Assembly: GCF_000685355.1 (NCBI RefSeq)
Contig: NZ_JHET01000006.1
Span: forward strand, 124,001 to 188,000
Origin: Microbacterium sp. CH12i
GTDB taxonomy: Bacteria > Actinomycetota > Actinomycetes > Actinomycetales > Microbacteriaceae
Direction: 5' to 3'
DNA length: 64,000 nucleotides
Shown: positions 9,849 through 19,718 of the stretch, piece by piece
Layout: each line of letters opens with the position of its first letter
Numbering within the stretch: the stretch's first letter is position 1
Translations under genes and position numbers: made by a program
Notes under the pieces: model-generated
Seen by the model: only the letters and a program-made list of their open reading frames with translations
Told to the model about the DNA's origin: nothing
Databases searched by the model: none

Positions 9849-12800
9849 GTGCGTGATCTGACTTCTTCCTTCGCCCTGGCCATCCCCATCCGTCATTCGA
9901 ATCGACGGACACGCTCTGCGATCGCCGGAGCCGTAGCGATCGGCCTTATCGCGGCGCTCTTGCCCGCGGCAGGTGCCCATGCTGCTGACTCGGCAATCGA
10001 CGGAACCGACCCGCACCCCACTTTTCTGGGCAAGACGAATTACACCGGCGAGTTCCACTCCCACACCTCGATCAGCGACGGCGTCGAACTGCCTGAAGAC
10101 GCGTACGCGTACGTGGCGGAGAACACGAACGTCGACTTCTTCTCGACCAGCGAACATGATGTCACGATGGATGTGCGCTCCGCCGACGACTGGACGGAAG
10201 ACCACGAGCACGCACGTTCCGAGGAATGGAACTATCTCAAGAGCGGCGCCGAGCGGCACAACGAGTCAGGGGACAGCGACCTCGTCGCCGTACCGGGCGA
10301 AGAAGTCACGTGGTACGACGCGACGGGGCACATCAACCTCTTCAACGCAGAGTGGTTCGTCACCGCTCCTGGGTATGTACGGGGATCCGGCGACAATCTC
10401 GGCGGCGTCTTTCCGACCGGCGACTTCATGTACGACCTGCCGACCTTCTATGCGCGTCTTGCACTCGATGACGACGTCATCGGACAGTTCAACCACCCCT
10501 CGCCGACGGGCAAGGGAAACTTCGGAGGTTTCACTAACCTCACCCCTGAGGCTGACGCGCGCATGTCGCTGTTCGAGCACAAAGGGCCGGGATACGACGG
10601 ACAATGGCAGCTTGCGCTGGACAGCGGGTGGCACCTCGCCCCGGTCTTCAACGGCGATGAGCACAGCGCCAGCTGGGTCACCTCGAACCCCGCGCTGACC
10701 GGCGTCTGGGCCGATGAGAAGTCCCTCGACGCGGTGCATCGGGCAATGCGCGAGCGCAGCATGTATTCCACACTCGACGAGAATGCGATCCTCGCATTCA
10801 GCGGCAACGACCAGATGATGGGCTCCATCCTGTCTTCCGACACCGACACGCTGGATGTCGTCGTTCAGGCAGCGGATCCGGATGCTGCTGACTCATTCAC
10901 CAGCATCCAGATCATCAGCAACGCGGGCCACGTTGCGCACGATTTCGGCGCGCTCAGCGGCAATGTGCAGGATCTCGCCGTCACCCTCGACGTTGCCGAC
11001 GGCGACTACTACTTCGTCAAGGCGATCCAGGCGGATGGCGCGCAGCTCGTCTCCTCGCCGATCTGGATCGGCGACACCGTTCGCGGAGCGAACTACGCTC
11101 CTGACATCACCGTCGACGTGAATGCACCGGAATTCGCAGCGGCCGGGGAGCGTGTCGAGATTCCGAGCTTCTCGGCGGTCGACGACAGCGGCACGCAGCC
11201 GACGACGACTGTAGAGGTGTACAACGCGGAGCGCCGTGTACCCGTGAAAGATGGTGCATTCACCATCGAGGGGTATGACGATCACTTCATCGTGATCAAG
11301 GCGACCGACGCTGCTGGCAGCACCTCTGCTGAGGTGTACCGCATCCAGGTGCAGGACACCGACCTCGACCCCGAAGAAGTATTCCGCCACCTCGGTGCGG
11401 TCGCCACGGTCGGGGCGGAACCAGGAGACGCAGGCCTGAGCGTCGCCACAGACGTCACCATCGAAAAGGCCTGGGCACAGATTCAGCCGGTTGGTTCTTT
11501 CCTCGGACTGGGCTCGGAGACCATCGCGTCAACCAACGACCGAATCTTCGAGGTGGACTCGGTCGCCACCGAAGCCGATACGTATCTTGACAGCATCACT
11601 GCGCACGCGTTGCGCAGTCACGAGTTCGACCTGACGGGACTGGATCCGGGCACGCGCTACGAGTATCGCTTCGGTGCCGGCGAGAACGGCCCATGGACGG
11701 AGGTCCGTGGCGAGTTCGTCGCAGGCGGCGCCGAGGATACGCCGATCTACGTGCTCGGTGACATCCAGGTCGCAAGCGGGGATCAGTCGGACTTCGAGCT
11801 GCCGAAGCAGATGCTCGAGCAGTTGCGGGAGGAGCGGCCGGGCGGGGAAACAGCCATTCAGGTCGGTGACCTCGTCGACAACGGCGGCAACTCCCAGGAG
11901 TGGACTGACACGTTCAAATACTCCCTGCGCGATCTCGATCTGCAGTTCGCATCGATGGTCGGAAACCATGAAACGTACAGCGATCGCGAGGTCAACACCG
12001 CGTTGTCTCCCGAGCGCAGCCGCATCTTCACTTCGATGTTCAACCTGCCTAAAAACGGCAGCGCCGTGGGCGAGAGCAACTACTCGTTCGATCGAGGCAG
12101 CATCCACTTCTCTGTGCTGAACTCGAATTACGACCTCGATATGCAATTGGCGTGGCTCGAGGAGGATGTCCGATCTAGTGATTCACAGTGGAACGTCGTC
12201 ATGGGGCACTTCCCGTATTACGGCGGCCGCCACAGCAGCGATGCGGGCATGTCGATCTCGCGCGCCAAGATCACAGAGACACTTCAGCAACTCGGCATCG
12301 ACCTTTATGTCGGCGGCCACGACCATGTGTACAAGCGCAGCACGATTCTCGACGGGGCGCTCGTCACCGATGATGCGATGCGCGATCTCGGCACGACCTT
12401 CGTCACCATGGGATCGAGCGGACCGAAGTTCTACGAGAACCAGGTGCAGTGGTGGGATGACACTGTTTTCGACGTCGACACGCAGACCGGCCTTGTGCTC
12501 GAGGCGGCAGACGGCGAGCTTCAGGCCCGCGTCTATACGATCGACGGCGATGTGGTCGACGAATTCTCGGTGAGCAAGCCGGACAATATGTTCCGCGTCA
12601 CATCGCACGATGTCATCGACGGTCAACTTTCCGAGGTCGGCGTGCTCAGCACCGAGGGTGCGCCCGACGGCGCGACCCTCGTCGCCGCCTCATACGACCT
12701 CAGCGGTGAACAACTGCTGGATGTCCGCACCGCAACACTCGACCTCGACCACCGCGGCATCGAACAGCTGGTCACCTTCGATTCTCCGCTTCCGGTGCGC

Positions 12801-15595
12801 TCAGACAGCACCATCCGACTCTTCGCCTGGGACGGGCTCGACAGCGGCCGGTCGCTGACCCCGGCGGTCCTCGTCCGCGAGGGGATGCCAGGGCAGGGGA
12901 CTGCCGAAAGCCCCTACGAGCTGAGCACGTGGGCCGACGTCGACAAGATCGTGCAGGCACCGGACGCTCATTACGCACTGATGAACGATCTCGCCCTCGA
13001 TGGCTCCGAGCGCACCCAGATCGGAGCGGGCGCGACACCGTTCACCGGCGTATTCGATGGTCGTGGCCACTCGGTCAGCGGTTTTGTGGCTGAACCGTCC
13101 AGTGGCTCCGGCCTGTTCCAGACGAACGAAGGGACGATTCACGATCTCGCTGTCGTGGATGCCAATATCACCGCGCTGATCGGCACGGCGGGCATTCTCG
13201 CCGATGTCAACAACGGCACGATCGAACGCAGTTGGACCGCAGGCTCGATCTCTGCGCCGTCGCGCGCTGGCGGGCTGGTCGGCGACTCGACAGGAACAGT
13301 CCGCGACAGCTACTCGACGGCCAGCGTTCAGGTGTCGGGCACGGAGTCCGGCGGACTCATCGGTGTGGCCCTGGCCGGATCGGTCACAGAGAACGTCTAC
13401 GCGGCAGGTGTGGTCGGCGCGGACACGCGCAACACCGGCGGTGTCGTCGGTTACGGCTACAACGAGACCGTCATCCGCAACGCGATGTCGTTGAATATCG
13501 CGGTCACCGCGCCCAGCTACGCACACGCCGTGCTCGGCCGCGTGCTCTCCTCGCAGATGGCGACGCTGGAGAACAACTACGCCTCAGAAGCGACGTTCGT
13601 CTCCGCGGAGTCGCTGACTGATCCACCGGCTGCGGACAACCTTAAGGGTGCACGGGTACCGGCATCCGTCGCGGGCACTGCGGAACACTTCGCGAGAACC
13701 CTCGGCTGGGATCTCGAGGGCGTGTGGGAATGGAATGCGGATGCTGAGCGTCCGGTGCTGCGCTCCAACCCGGAGGTATACGTCAAACCCACCCCGGAAC
13801 TGCCTACGAACGAGGAGGGGTACTTCGAGATCGCGACGGCCGATGAGCTGCGCATGATCGATGAGTTCCCGACCGAGCGCTTCGTGCTGACAGAGGACAT
13901 CTTGCTCGCCGACGCGGCGTTCACTCCGCTCGGCGCCATCGTGCCGTTCTCCGGCGAGCTCGCGGGCGCGGGTCATGTCATCACCGGGCTGCAGTCCGAC
14001 GTAGGTGGGCTGTTCAACCTGAATGGCGGATACATCCATGATCTCGGTATCGAAGGTGCGCAGGTCGGCAGCACCGTGGCCCGCGCCGGCATCCTCGCGA
14101 ACGTCAGTACGGGTGTCGTGGAGAGGGTGTACACGAGCGGTGAGATCACCGGGCTGAGCCGTGTCGGTGGCATCCTCGGCGACTCCAGCGGTGAGCTTCG
14201 CGACGCCTATACGACCGCGACCGTCCACGGTACGGCGACCGAGGTCGGAGGCGCGGTCGGCGTGGCACTGGCAGGTTCGCTCAGCGAGCGCGTGTACGCG
14301 ACAGGGTCCGTCACCGCTGATACGCGAAACACGGGTGGTGTCTTCGGTTACGCGTACACCGGCACCGTCATCCGCAACAGCGTCTCGTTGGCGCAGACCG
14401 TGACGGCCCCGTCATGGGCGCACCGGTTCCTGGGGCGCGTGTTGGGCGGAAACATCGCAACGCTCGAGAACAACTGGGCATCGGATGCGACGACCGCGAC
14501 GACGCAGACGGACACCGCGGCCCCGTCGACAACGAACCTGCATGGCGGAACGGCGACCGCAGAGCAGATCGCAGCGTTCGCCTTCTACCGCGACATGCTG
14601 GGTTACGACACGGCGATCTGGCAGTGGAGCAACGCCAACGCGCGTCCGCTGCTGACCTCGATCGGTGAGTCGCGTGGACTCGATGAGAGCGATCAGGGGA
14701 ATCCGGACGCGAAGAGGGGCCAGACCTGGCGACCGGCAGTGACGGGGAATTCCTCGTGGATGACGCCGCGGACTTCTCCGAGATCAACGACTATCCGGCA
14801 GAGCACTATCGTCTCACCGCCGACATCGACCTCGCCGGCAGCGATGCGCGCATCACCGCCGTGTTCTCCGGAGCGTTCGACGGCGATGGGCACGCGATTT
14901 CCGGGTATCGCTCGGATGTGGGCGGACTGTTCGCCGAGGTCAACGGCACGGTGCGGGAACTTGCGCTGGTGGATGCTGAGGTGGCATCACGCGCGCCAGA
15001 GGTCGGGCTCCTGGTGGATCGCCTTTCTACGAGCGGTGAAGTCGCAGAGGTGCGCACCAGCGGTTCGATCAGCGGCGCCTCGACGGTCGGCGGTGTCGTC
15101 GGCTATCTCTACGGCACGATCAGCGATTCATACTCGGACGCTGACGTCATGGCGAACGCGGGTCGACAGGCGGGCGGGATCGCGGGTATCGCCGGGCGTG
15201 GCAGCATCACGCAGCGTGTGTACGCGACCGGTGTCGTCGAGGTGGCCTCGAACCAGAACGCGGGTGGTGTCGTGGGCTATACCTACGCGACGACGACCGT
15301 GGTGCAGTCCGTCGCGCTCAACAGCGCGGTCACCGCATCGTCGCACGCCGGTCGCGTCGCGGCGCGAGAGTTCGGCACGGAGCACGCGACATTCGCGGAC
15401 AACCTCGCAGTGGATTCGCTCGTCATCACCGGACAGACCGTCACCGACGAGGGACGCCAGACGCGCAACGGCGAAACGATCTCCGCGGATGCCGCGGGCC
15501 AGCAGAGCACATACGACGGAATCGGCTGGGACTTTAGCACCGTCTGGGCGTGGGATGCAGAAACCTCCCGCCCCGTGCTGATCAACGCCCGATAG
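9849..15595 (+). CDS. giant secreted protein: PHP-like domain, metallophosphoesterase, three GLUG modules; single-base frameshift
   Basis: About 1915 residues. A signal peptide with Arg-rich n-region and core AIGLIAALLPAAGAHA is followed by a PHP-like (CehA/McbA-like) metal domain with GEFHSHTSISDG (near residue 69) and FSTSEHD (near 100). A purple-acid-phosphatase-like N-domain comes next (about 520-630). The calcineurin-type phosphoesterase has GDIQ (near 635), GDLVDNGG (near 673), GNHE (near 705), GHFPYYGG (near 786) and GGHDHVYKR (near 822). Three GLUG-type repeat modules (about 1017-1308, 1324-1605, 1634-1915) each end in a Trp-rich, R-P-V/L-L signature. The frame switches at about 14710; one restored base joins NPDAEEGPDLATGSDGEF. 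It has no anchor of its own. Likely an exported phosphatase acting on nucleotides or polymers; substrate unknown. Confidence 0.8.
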
Positions 15596-15623
15596 TCGTC
15601 GCAGACCCAAGGAGAATCTGAAC

Positions 15624-16253
15624 ATGAACACGAAGAAGACCGCGGCGCAGGCATTGGGTGCGATTCTGCTCGGTGCCGTCCTGGCAATCGCCGCTCCTGT
15701 GATGGCGAACGCCACCGAGCACGACGCCACCACGACTGATGGCACCGCCGATGTGCATATCGATTTCGGAACGGAGTTCGCCGATACGACGGCGACAGTG
15801 CTGATCCTGGATGCTGACGCGGATCCGGATGCACCGACCGAGGCGAGCATCGCATATGTCGCTGAAGTTCTCACCGACGCGGAAGGGGTCGCCTCATTCC
15901 GCGCATCACTGCCGGAGGGGCTGGATTACTGGCTCGCCAGCGCAGCCGACGGAGGCGAGCGATATGTTGCGATGCTGGACGGCAGCGAGGGGAGTCCCGG
16001 TGGTGATGGCAGTGGCGATGGCGATGCCGGTGGAGACGATGACGCTGGCGACAGTGGTGACGGCGCCGGTGACGGAGGCTCTGACGGAGGATTCGGTAGC
16101 GGAGACAGCGGTCAGAACGATGCGGCCTCTGACAAGGGTGACCTTGCGACGACCGGTCTCGCCGCATGGATCCTGCCATCGAGCCTCCTGGTGGCGGGCG
16201 TCCTGATCGCGGCGGGCACGACTCTGGTGCGCCGGCGACGTGCGCGCGACTGA
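15624..16253 (+). CDS. Asp/Gly-rich cell-wall-anchored protein with LATTG sorting signal
   Basis: A 209-residue exported protein. Residues 1-31 form a signal peptide (KKTAAQALGAILLGAVLAIA, then APVMANA). Next come an Ig-like stretch of about 95 residues (DVHIDFGTEFADTTATVLIL) and an acidic low-complexity linker of Gly, Asp and Ser at about 125-170. The end is a sorting signal LATTG, a hydrophobic helix and RRRRARD. LATTG is a relaxed LPxTG motif common in actinobacterial sortase substrates. It has its own ribosome binding site (AAGGAGA) 28 nt after the giant protein and is likely co-transcribed. It may tether or assist that protein, which lacks an anchor; this is inference. Confidence 0.75.
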   Translation: MNTKKTAAQALGAILLGAVLAIAAPVMANATEHDATTTDGTADVHIDFGTEFADTTATVLILDADADPDAPTEASIAYVAEVLTDAEGVASFRASLPEGLDYWLASAADGGERYVAMLDGSEGSPGGDGSGDGDAGGDDDAGDSGDGAGDGGSDGGFGSGDSGQNDAASDKGDLATTGLAAWILPSSLLVAGVLIAAGTTLVRRRRARD

Positions 16254-16301
16254 CACTTCGCGGCAGGCCGCTCCGGCATCATTCAGCGATACGGTTGCCC
16301 A

Positions 16302-17231
16302 ATGAAGTCTGTCTCTTTCGGATCCTCCACCGCCCCCGCCGTCATCGCCGGCATGATGCGCATCAACGACAAAGATGAAGCGCAGATCCGTGATCTGTAC
16401 CGCACTGCGCGTGACGCCGGAATCGATTTCTTCGACCACGCCGACATCTACGGCGGCAGCATGCACTTCTGCGAGGGTCGCTTTGCGGATGCTCTTGACC
16501 TGAGCGCGACCGAGCGTGCCGAGATCACGCTGCAGACCAAGTGCGGCATCGTTCCGGCTGATGGCACCTTTGACTTCTCCTACGAGCACATCATCGGCCA
16601 GGTTGAAGGTTCACTCAAGGCTCTGCGCACCGACAACATCGATGTGCTTCTCCTGCACCGCCCCGATGCCCTTGTCGAGCCCGATGAGGTTGCTCGCGCG
16701 TTCGACGAGCTCGAAGCCTCCGGCAAGGTTCGCGCTTTCGGTGTTTCCAACCACACACCGAGGCAGATCGACCTTCTCCGCACGGCGGTGAAGCAGCCGC
16801 TTATTGCCAACCAGCTGCAGCTCTCAATGACGCACGCGCCGATCATTGCGCAGCCCGTCGCCATGAACATGGTCGGTGAGGACCAGAGCATCGTCCGCGA
16901 CGGCGGCGGCATCGTTGAGTACTGCCGCATCAACAACATCACGATCCAGGCGTGGTCGCCGTTCCAGGCAGGCTTCTTCACCGGCGTCTTCCTCGGGAAC
17001 CCCGAGTACGCAGAGCTGAACGCGGTGATCGACCGGCTTGCCGCGCAACACGGCGTTACCCCGATTGGCATCGCGACCGCGTGGATCACGCGTCATCCCG
17101 CGGGCATGCAGGTCGTTCTCGGAACGACCACACCCCAGCGAGTCAAGGACGCCGCGGCTGGCGCCGACGTCGTTCTCAGTCGCCAGGAATGGTACGAGCT
17201 GTTCCGTGCGGCGGGTCACCTGCTGCCCTGA
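16302..17231 (+). CDS. aldo/keto reductase (YdhF-like oxidoreductase)
   Basis: A 309-residue TIM-barrel NADPH-dependent reductase. FFDHADIYGGSMHFCEGRF near residues 46-64 holds the catalytic Asp and Tyr, TLQTKCGI the catalytic Lys, and DNIDVLLLHRPDALVEPDEV the substrate-side His. GVSNHTPRQIDLL and the C-terminal TTTPQRVKDAA bind the cofactor. It reduces aldehydes or ketones; the physiological substrate is unknown. TACGGT (16290-16295) stands 6 nt before ATG 16302, so it is probably leaderless and independent of the wall-protein genes before it. Confidence 0.85.
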   Translation: MKSVSFGSSTAPAVIAGMMRINDKDEAQIRDLYRTARDAGIDFFDHADIYGGSMHFCEGRFADALDLSATERAEITLQTKCGIVPADGTFDFSYEHIIGQVEGSLKALRTDNIDVLLLHRPDALVEPDEVARAFDELEASGKVRAFGVSNHTPRQIDLLRTAVKQPLIANQLQLSMTHAPIIAQPVAMNMVGEDQSIVRDGGGIVEYCRINNITIQAWSPFQAGFFTGVFLGNPEYAELNAVIDRLAAQHGVTPIGIATAWITRHPAGMQVVLGTTTPQRVKDAAAGADVVLSRQEWYELFRAAGHLLP

Positions 17232-17312
17232 CCGGCGAATTCGTGAGAAGTCCGCGCGTGCGGGCGACAACCCCTCACGGTGGGCGACTGCGCGGTCGTC
17301 TACGCTGAGGGC

Positions 17313-17707
17313 ATGCCGTTCATCCTCACGCTCCTCGTCATCGCTCTGATGATCGGTGCGCTGGTCGACATCATCAGGCGTGACGATTCGCAGGTGAAGT
17401 TCCTACCGAAGATGGTCTGGATCGTCATCGTCATCCTGTTGCCACTGATTGGCAGCGCCTCTGGTTCATTCTCGGCCGTGAGCACGGCGAGGGCGGGGTT
17501 TCGATGCCTCGGATGCCGCGCCGCGTCGCCCGTGCGAGAACACAGGCGCCGCCCGCCCAATCCTGGGCGCCGCCCGCCGACGGGCGCACTACTGAGCAGC
17601 AGATGGCGGACCTCGACCGAGAGATCGAGGAGTGGCGACTGCGCGAAGCGATTAAGAAGCGCAAACACGACCCTTCGACAGGCTCAGGGAGCGAAACTGT
17701 CGGCTGA
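17313..17707 (+). CDS. PLDc_N (phospholipase D nuclease N-terminal-like) small membrane protein, single-base frameshift
   Basis: The N-terminal frame has two membrane helices (MPFILTLLVIALMIGALVDI, then PKMVWIVIVILLPLIG); the Arg/Asp pair between them (IIRRDDSQVKFLPK) is typical of PLDc_N proteins. The frame breaks at about 17458-17461. Restoring one C gives GSALWFILGREHGEGGVS, which is the usual continuation, and a cytoplasmic tail with MADLDREIEEWRLREAIKKR. Total about 131 residues, normal for the family. The last residues (PSTGSGSE) come from a short interspersed repeat at 17671-17690. TACGCT (17301-17306) lies 6 nt before ATG 17313. Function unknown. Confidence 0.7.
17671..17690. repeat. 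short interspersed palindromic repeat, copy 1
   Basis: CCCTTCGACAGG followed by CTCAGGGA. The same motif, or its complement CCTGAGCCTGTCGAAG, occurs at 23111, 35883 and 35925. Here it forms the 3' end of the PLDc_N coding sequence, giving PSTGSGSE. This kind of repeat is widespread in actinobacterial genomes. Confidence 0.75.
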
Positions 17708-17716
17708 AAGGAGCGA

Positions 17717-18682
17717 CTAAGCAGCTGGCAGGTCGAACGATTCGCGCAGCGCGGGTTCCAGCGTCGGGTACGTGAATTCGAATCCTGCCGCCGACAGCTT
17801 TCCAGGTAGCACCCAGCGGCTCTTCAAGATCAGTTCAGTCTCAGTGCGGATGCCGATCGCGCCGATCTCCAGCATCCACCGCGGCATGGGCGGACCGAAT
17901 CGCACGCCGAGCACCCGTCGTACCGCAGCCATGAACGTGGCGTTATCGACCGGGTAGGGGGCAGCGGCATTGACGGGCCCCTCGAGTTCTGGATGCTCTT
18001 CGACGAAGTCGATGATGCGGCCGATGTCGTCGATGTGCACCCAGCTGAACTTCTGCGCTCCACGCTTCGCACCGGGGAAATGCCCGGTTCGTGCTGCGCG
18101 CCGGGCCTTGGAAACCGGCCACCAGCCGTCGTGCTGCGCACCGCCCAGGCCGATCTTTGCGAGATTCTTGATCGGACCGAGGACACCGCCGTGCCCGAGG
18201 ACGATCGTGCTGCGCAGCGCCACTCGGCGTGTGCGCGGCAGGTCGTCCGCAAACAAGGCCTGCTCCCAGGCTTTTGCGACATCCACCGAGAACCCGTCGC
18301 CCAGGTCACCCCGGGATTCAGTCATCGGGCGGTCGATTGCGTGGCGATAGATCGTCGCGGTCGACGAGTTGACCCACAGTGCAGGTGGATTCTTAGCGGC
18401 CGCGATCGCCGTGCTGAGGGATGCCGTGGTGTCGAGGCGCGAGCGGAAGATCTCTGCGCGATTCTCCGAGGTATACCGGCAGTTCACGCTCTTTCCCGCC
18501 AGGCCGATGACGAGAGACGCACCATCAACGGCCTGCTGGATGCCCTGCTGGTCACCCCAGCGCAGATCCGCTCCAGAGCGCGAAATCGTGATGAACTCGC
18601 GGCCCTCGGCTCGATATTTCTGCTGCAGATGTTGCCCCATGAAGCCGGATGATCCGCCGATCACGACCTTGCGGTTGCTCAT
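17717..18682 (-). CDS. TIGR01777-family NAD-dependent epimerase/DUF1731 protein
   Basis: A 321-residue short-chain dehydrogenase/epimerase-like protein. The N-terminal Rossmann loop is VVIGGSSGFMGQHLQQ, the middle contains VNSSTATIYRH and RSTIVLGHGGVLGP, then WVHIDDIGRIIDF. The C-terminal DUF1731 domain shows MPRWMLEIGAIGIRTETELI and SRWVLPGKLSAAGFEF. These features define the YfcH/TIGR01777 family, often called a cell-division-inhibitor-like epimerase, whose reaction is unknown. It is the last gene of a minus-strand run (Gfo/Idh, NYN, this gene) with 2-nt gaps between stops and starts. Confidence 0.88.
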   Translation of the reverse strand: MSNRKVVIGGSSGFMGQHLQQKYRAEGREFITISRSGADLRWGDQQGIQQAVDGASLVIGLAGKSVNCRYTSENRAEIFRSRLDTTASLSTAIAAAKNPPALWVNSSTATIYRHAIDRPMTESRGDLGDGFSVDVAKAWEQALFADDLPRTRRVALRSTIVLGHGGVLGPIKNLAKIGLGGAQHDGWWPVSKARRAARTGHFPGAKRGAQKFSWVHIDDIGRIIDFVEEHPELEGPVNAAAPYPVDNATFMAAVRRVLGVRFGPPMPRWMLEIGAIGIRTETELILKSRWVLPGKLSAAGFEFTYPTLEPALRESFDLPAA

Positions 18683-18684
18683 AC

Positions 18685-19716
18685 TCAGGGCTCGAGAAGG
18701 CGGACCAGCCGCTCGTGGCCGGTTTCCTCAAGCTCAGTGATCTCGTCGCGAGACTTCAAGAAGTCAGAGAATGAGCGGTAGCCAAGCGCCTTCTCGCTGA
18801 AGGACGGGTCCATGCGGCGCATGTGTGTCTTCACGGCGGAGCTATGCAGCCATTCGTCGGCACCGGACTTGTCGTGGCCGAGGCGCAAAGCGCGTTCAAG
18901 GAGCAGCGTTGCCTCCTCCTGCTCGGTGATTGGCGTCTCCGGCTCAGCGACCTGGGCCTCCGCTTCGACAGGCTTGGCGGCTTTTTTTGCCCGAGTTCGC
19001 GGAGCCGACTTCGGCTTCGCCGTGGGCTCTGCCTCAGCGTCCGGTGTCGCGGCTTCCTGAACGGGAGCGGCGGGCCCCTCTTGAACGGGTGCAGCGGGTG
19101 GAGTCTCGGCAACCGGTGCAGCGGGTGCAGTGGCGGCCTTCGCCGCCGGACGAACCACACCGGGCAGTGAGTCGTACGACTCGAACTCGTCGCACGCCGC
19201 GGCCAGCGACTTCGCAGTGGAGCCGGCAACGCCGACGCCGATCACGTATCGGCCGAGACGCTTGCAGCGCTGCGCGAGCGGCACGTAGTCGCTGTCACCG
19301 GCGACCAGCACCACATGTGTGAGGTCTGAGAGACGGAACATGTCCTCCACGGCATCCACGGCGAGGCGGATATCAGCGCCGTTCTTCGCGTACGCGGCGG
19401 CCGGAAACAGCTGCACGAGATCGACCGCACGGGCGACGAGCTGCGAGCGATACACGGCATTCACCGGGGACGACCAGTCGGCATACGCGCGGGTAAGCAC
19501 CAGAGTGCCGAAGGACGCGGCGTAGTCGATGATCGCGCCGACCTCGATCATCGCGCTCTTGAGTCGCTCGATGACTTCGGGATCGTTCGGGTGCTCGGTG
19601 ATGCGCTGACGGTCTTTGCCGTAGGCGTTGCGGCCGTGCACGCGGTCGTACCAAGAGATGACGATGTTGTCGAAATCCAGATAGACGGCGACCCTGGGGT
19701 CTTGGATCTCAGCCAT
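18685..19716 (-). CDS. NYN-domain putative RNase with C-terminal OST-HTH (LOTUS) domain
   Basis: A 343-residue protein. The N-terminal NYN/PIN-like nuclease domain has AVYLDFDNIVISWYDR with acidic active-site residues near 10-12, DIRLAVDAVEDMF, and VLVAGDSDYVPLAQRCKRLG. A linker of about 70 residues is rich in Ala, Pro and Glu. The C-terminal part (TLLLERALRLGHDKSGADEW, then MRRMDPSFSEKALGYRSF) matches OST-HTH, a winged-helix RNA-binding domain also found in animal LOTUS/MARF1 proteins. It probably cleaves or binds RNA. It lies in an operon, 2 nt after the Gfo/Idh gene and 2 nt before TIGR01777. Confidence 0.85.
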   Translation of the reverse strand: MAEIQDPRVAVYLDFDNIVISWYDRVHGRNAYGKDRQRITEHPNDPEVIERLKSAMIEVGAIIDYAASFGTLVLTRAYADWSSPVNAVYRSQLVARAVDLVQLFPAAAYAKNGADIRLAVDAVEDMFRLSDLTHVVLVAGDSDYVPLAQRCKRLGRYVIGVGVAGSTAKSLAAACDEFESYDSLPGVVRPAAKAATAPAAPVAETPPAAPVQEGPAAPVQEAATPDAEAEPTAKPKSAPRTRAKKAAKPVEAEAQVAEPETPITEQEEATLLLERALRLGHDKSGADEWLHSSAVKTHMRRMDPSFSEKALGYRSFSDFLKSRDEITELEETGHERLVRLLEP

Positions 19717-19718
19717 CG

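Noticed and set aside
16000..16130. Repetitive GGTGATGGC-like stretch as a CRISPR or satellite repeat
   Set aside because: It is low-complexity coding sequence for the Gly/Asp-rich linker of the wall-anchored protein; units are not of constant length and there are no spacers. No CRISPR array was seen anywhere.
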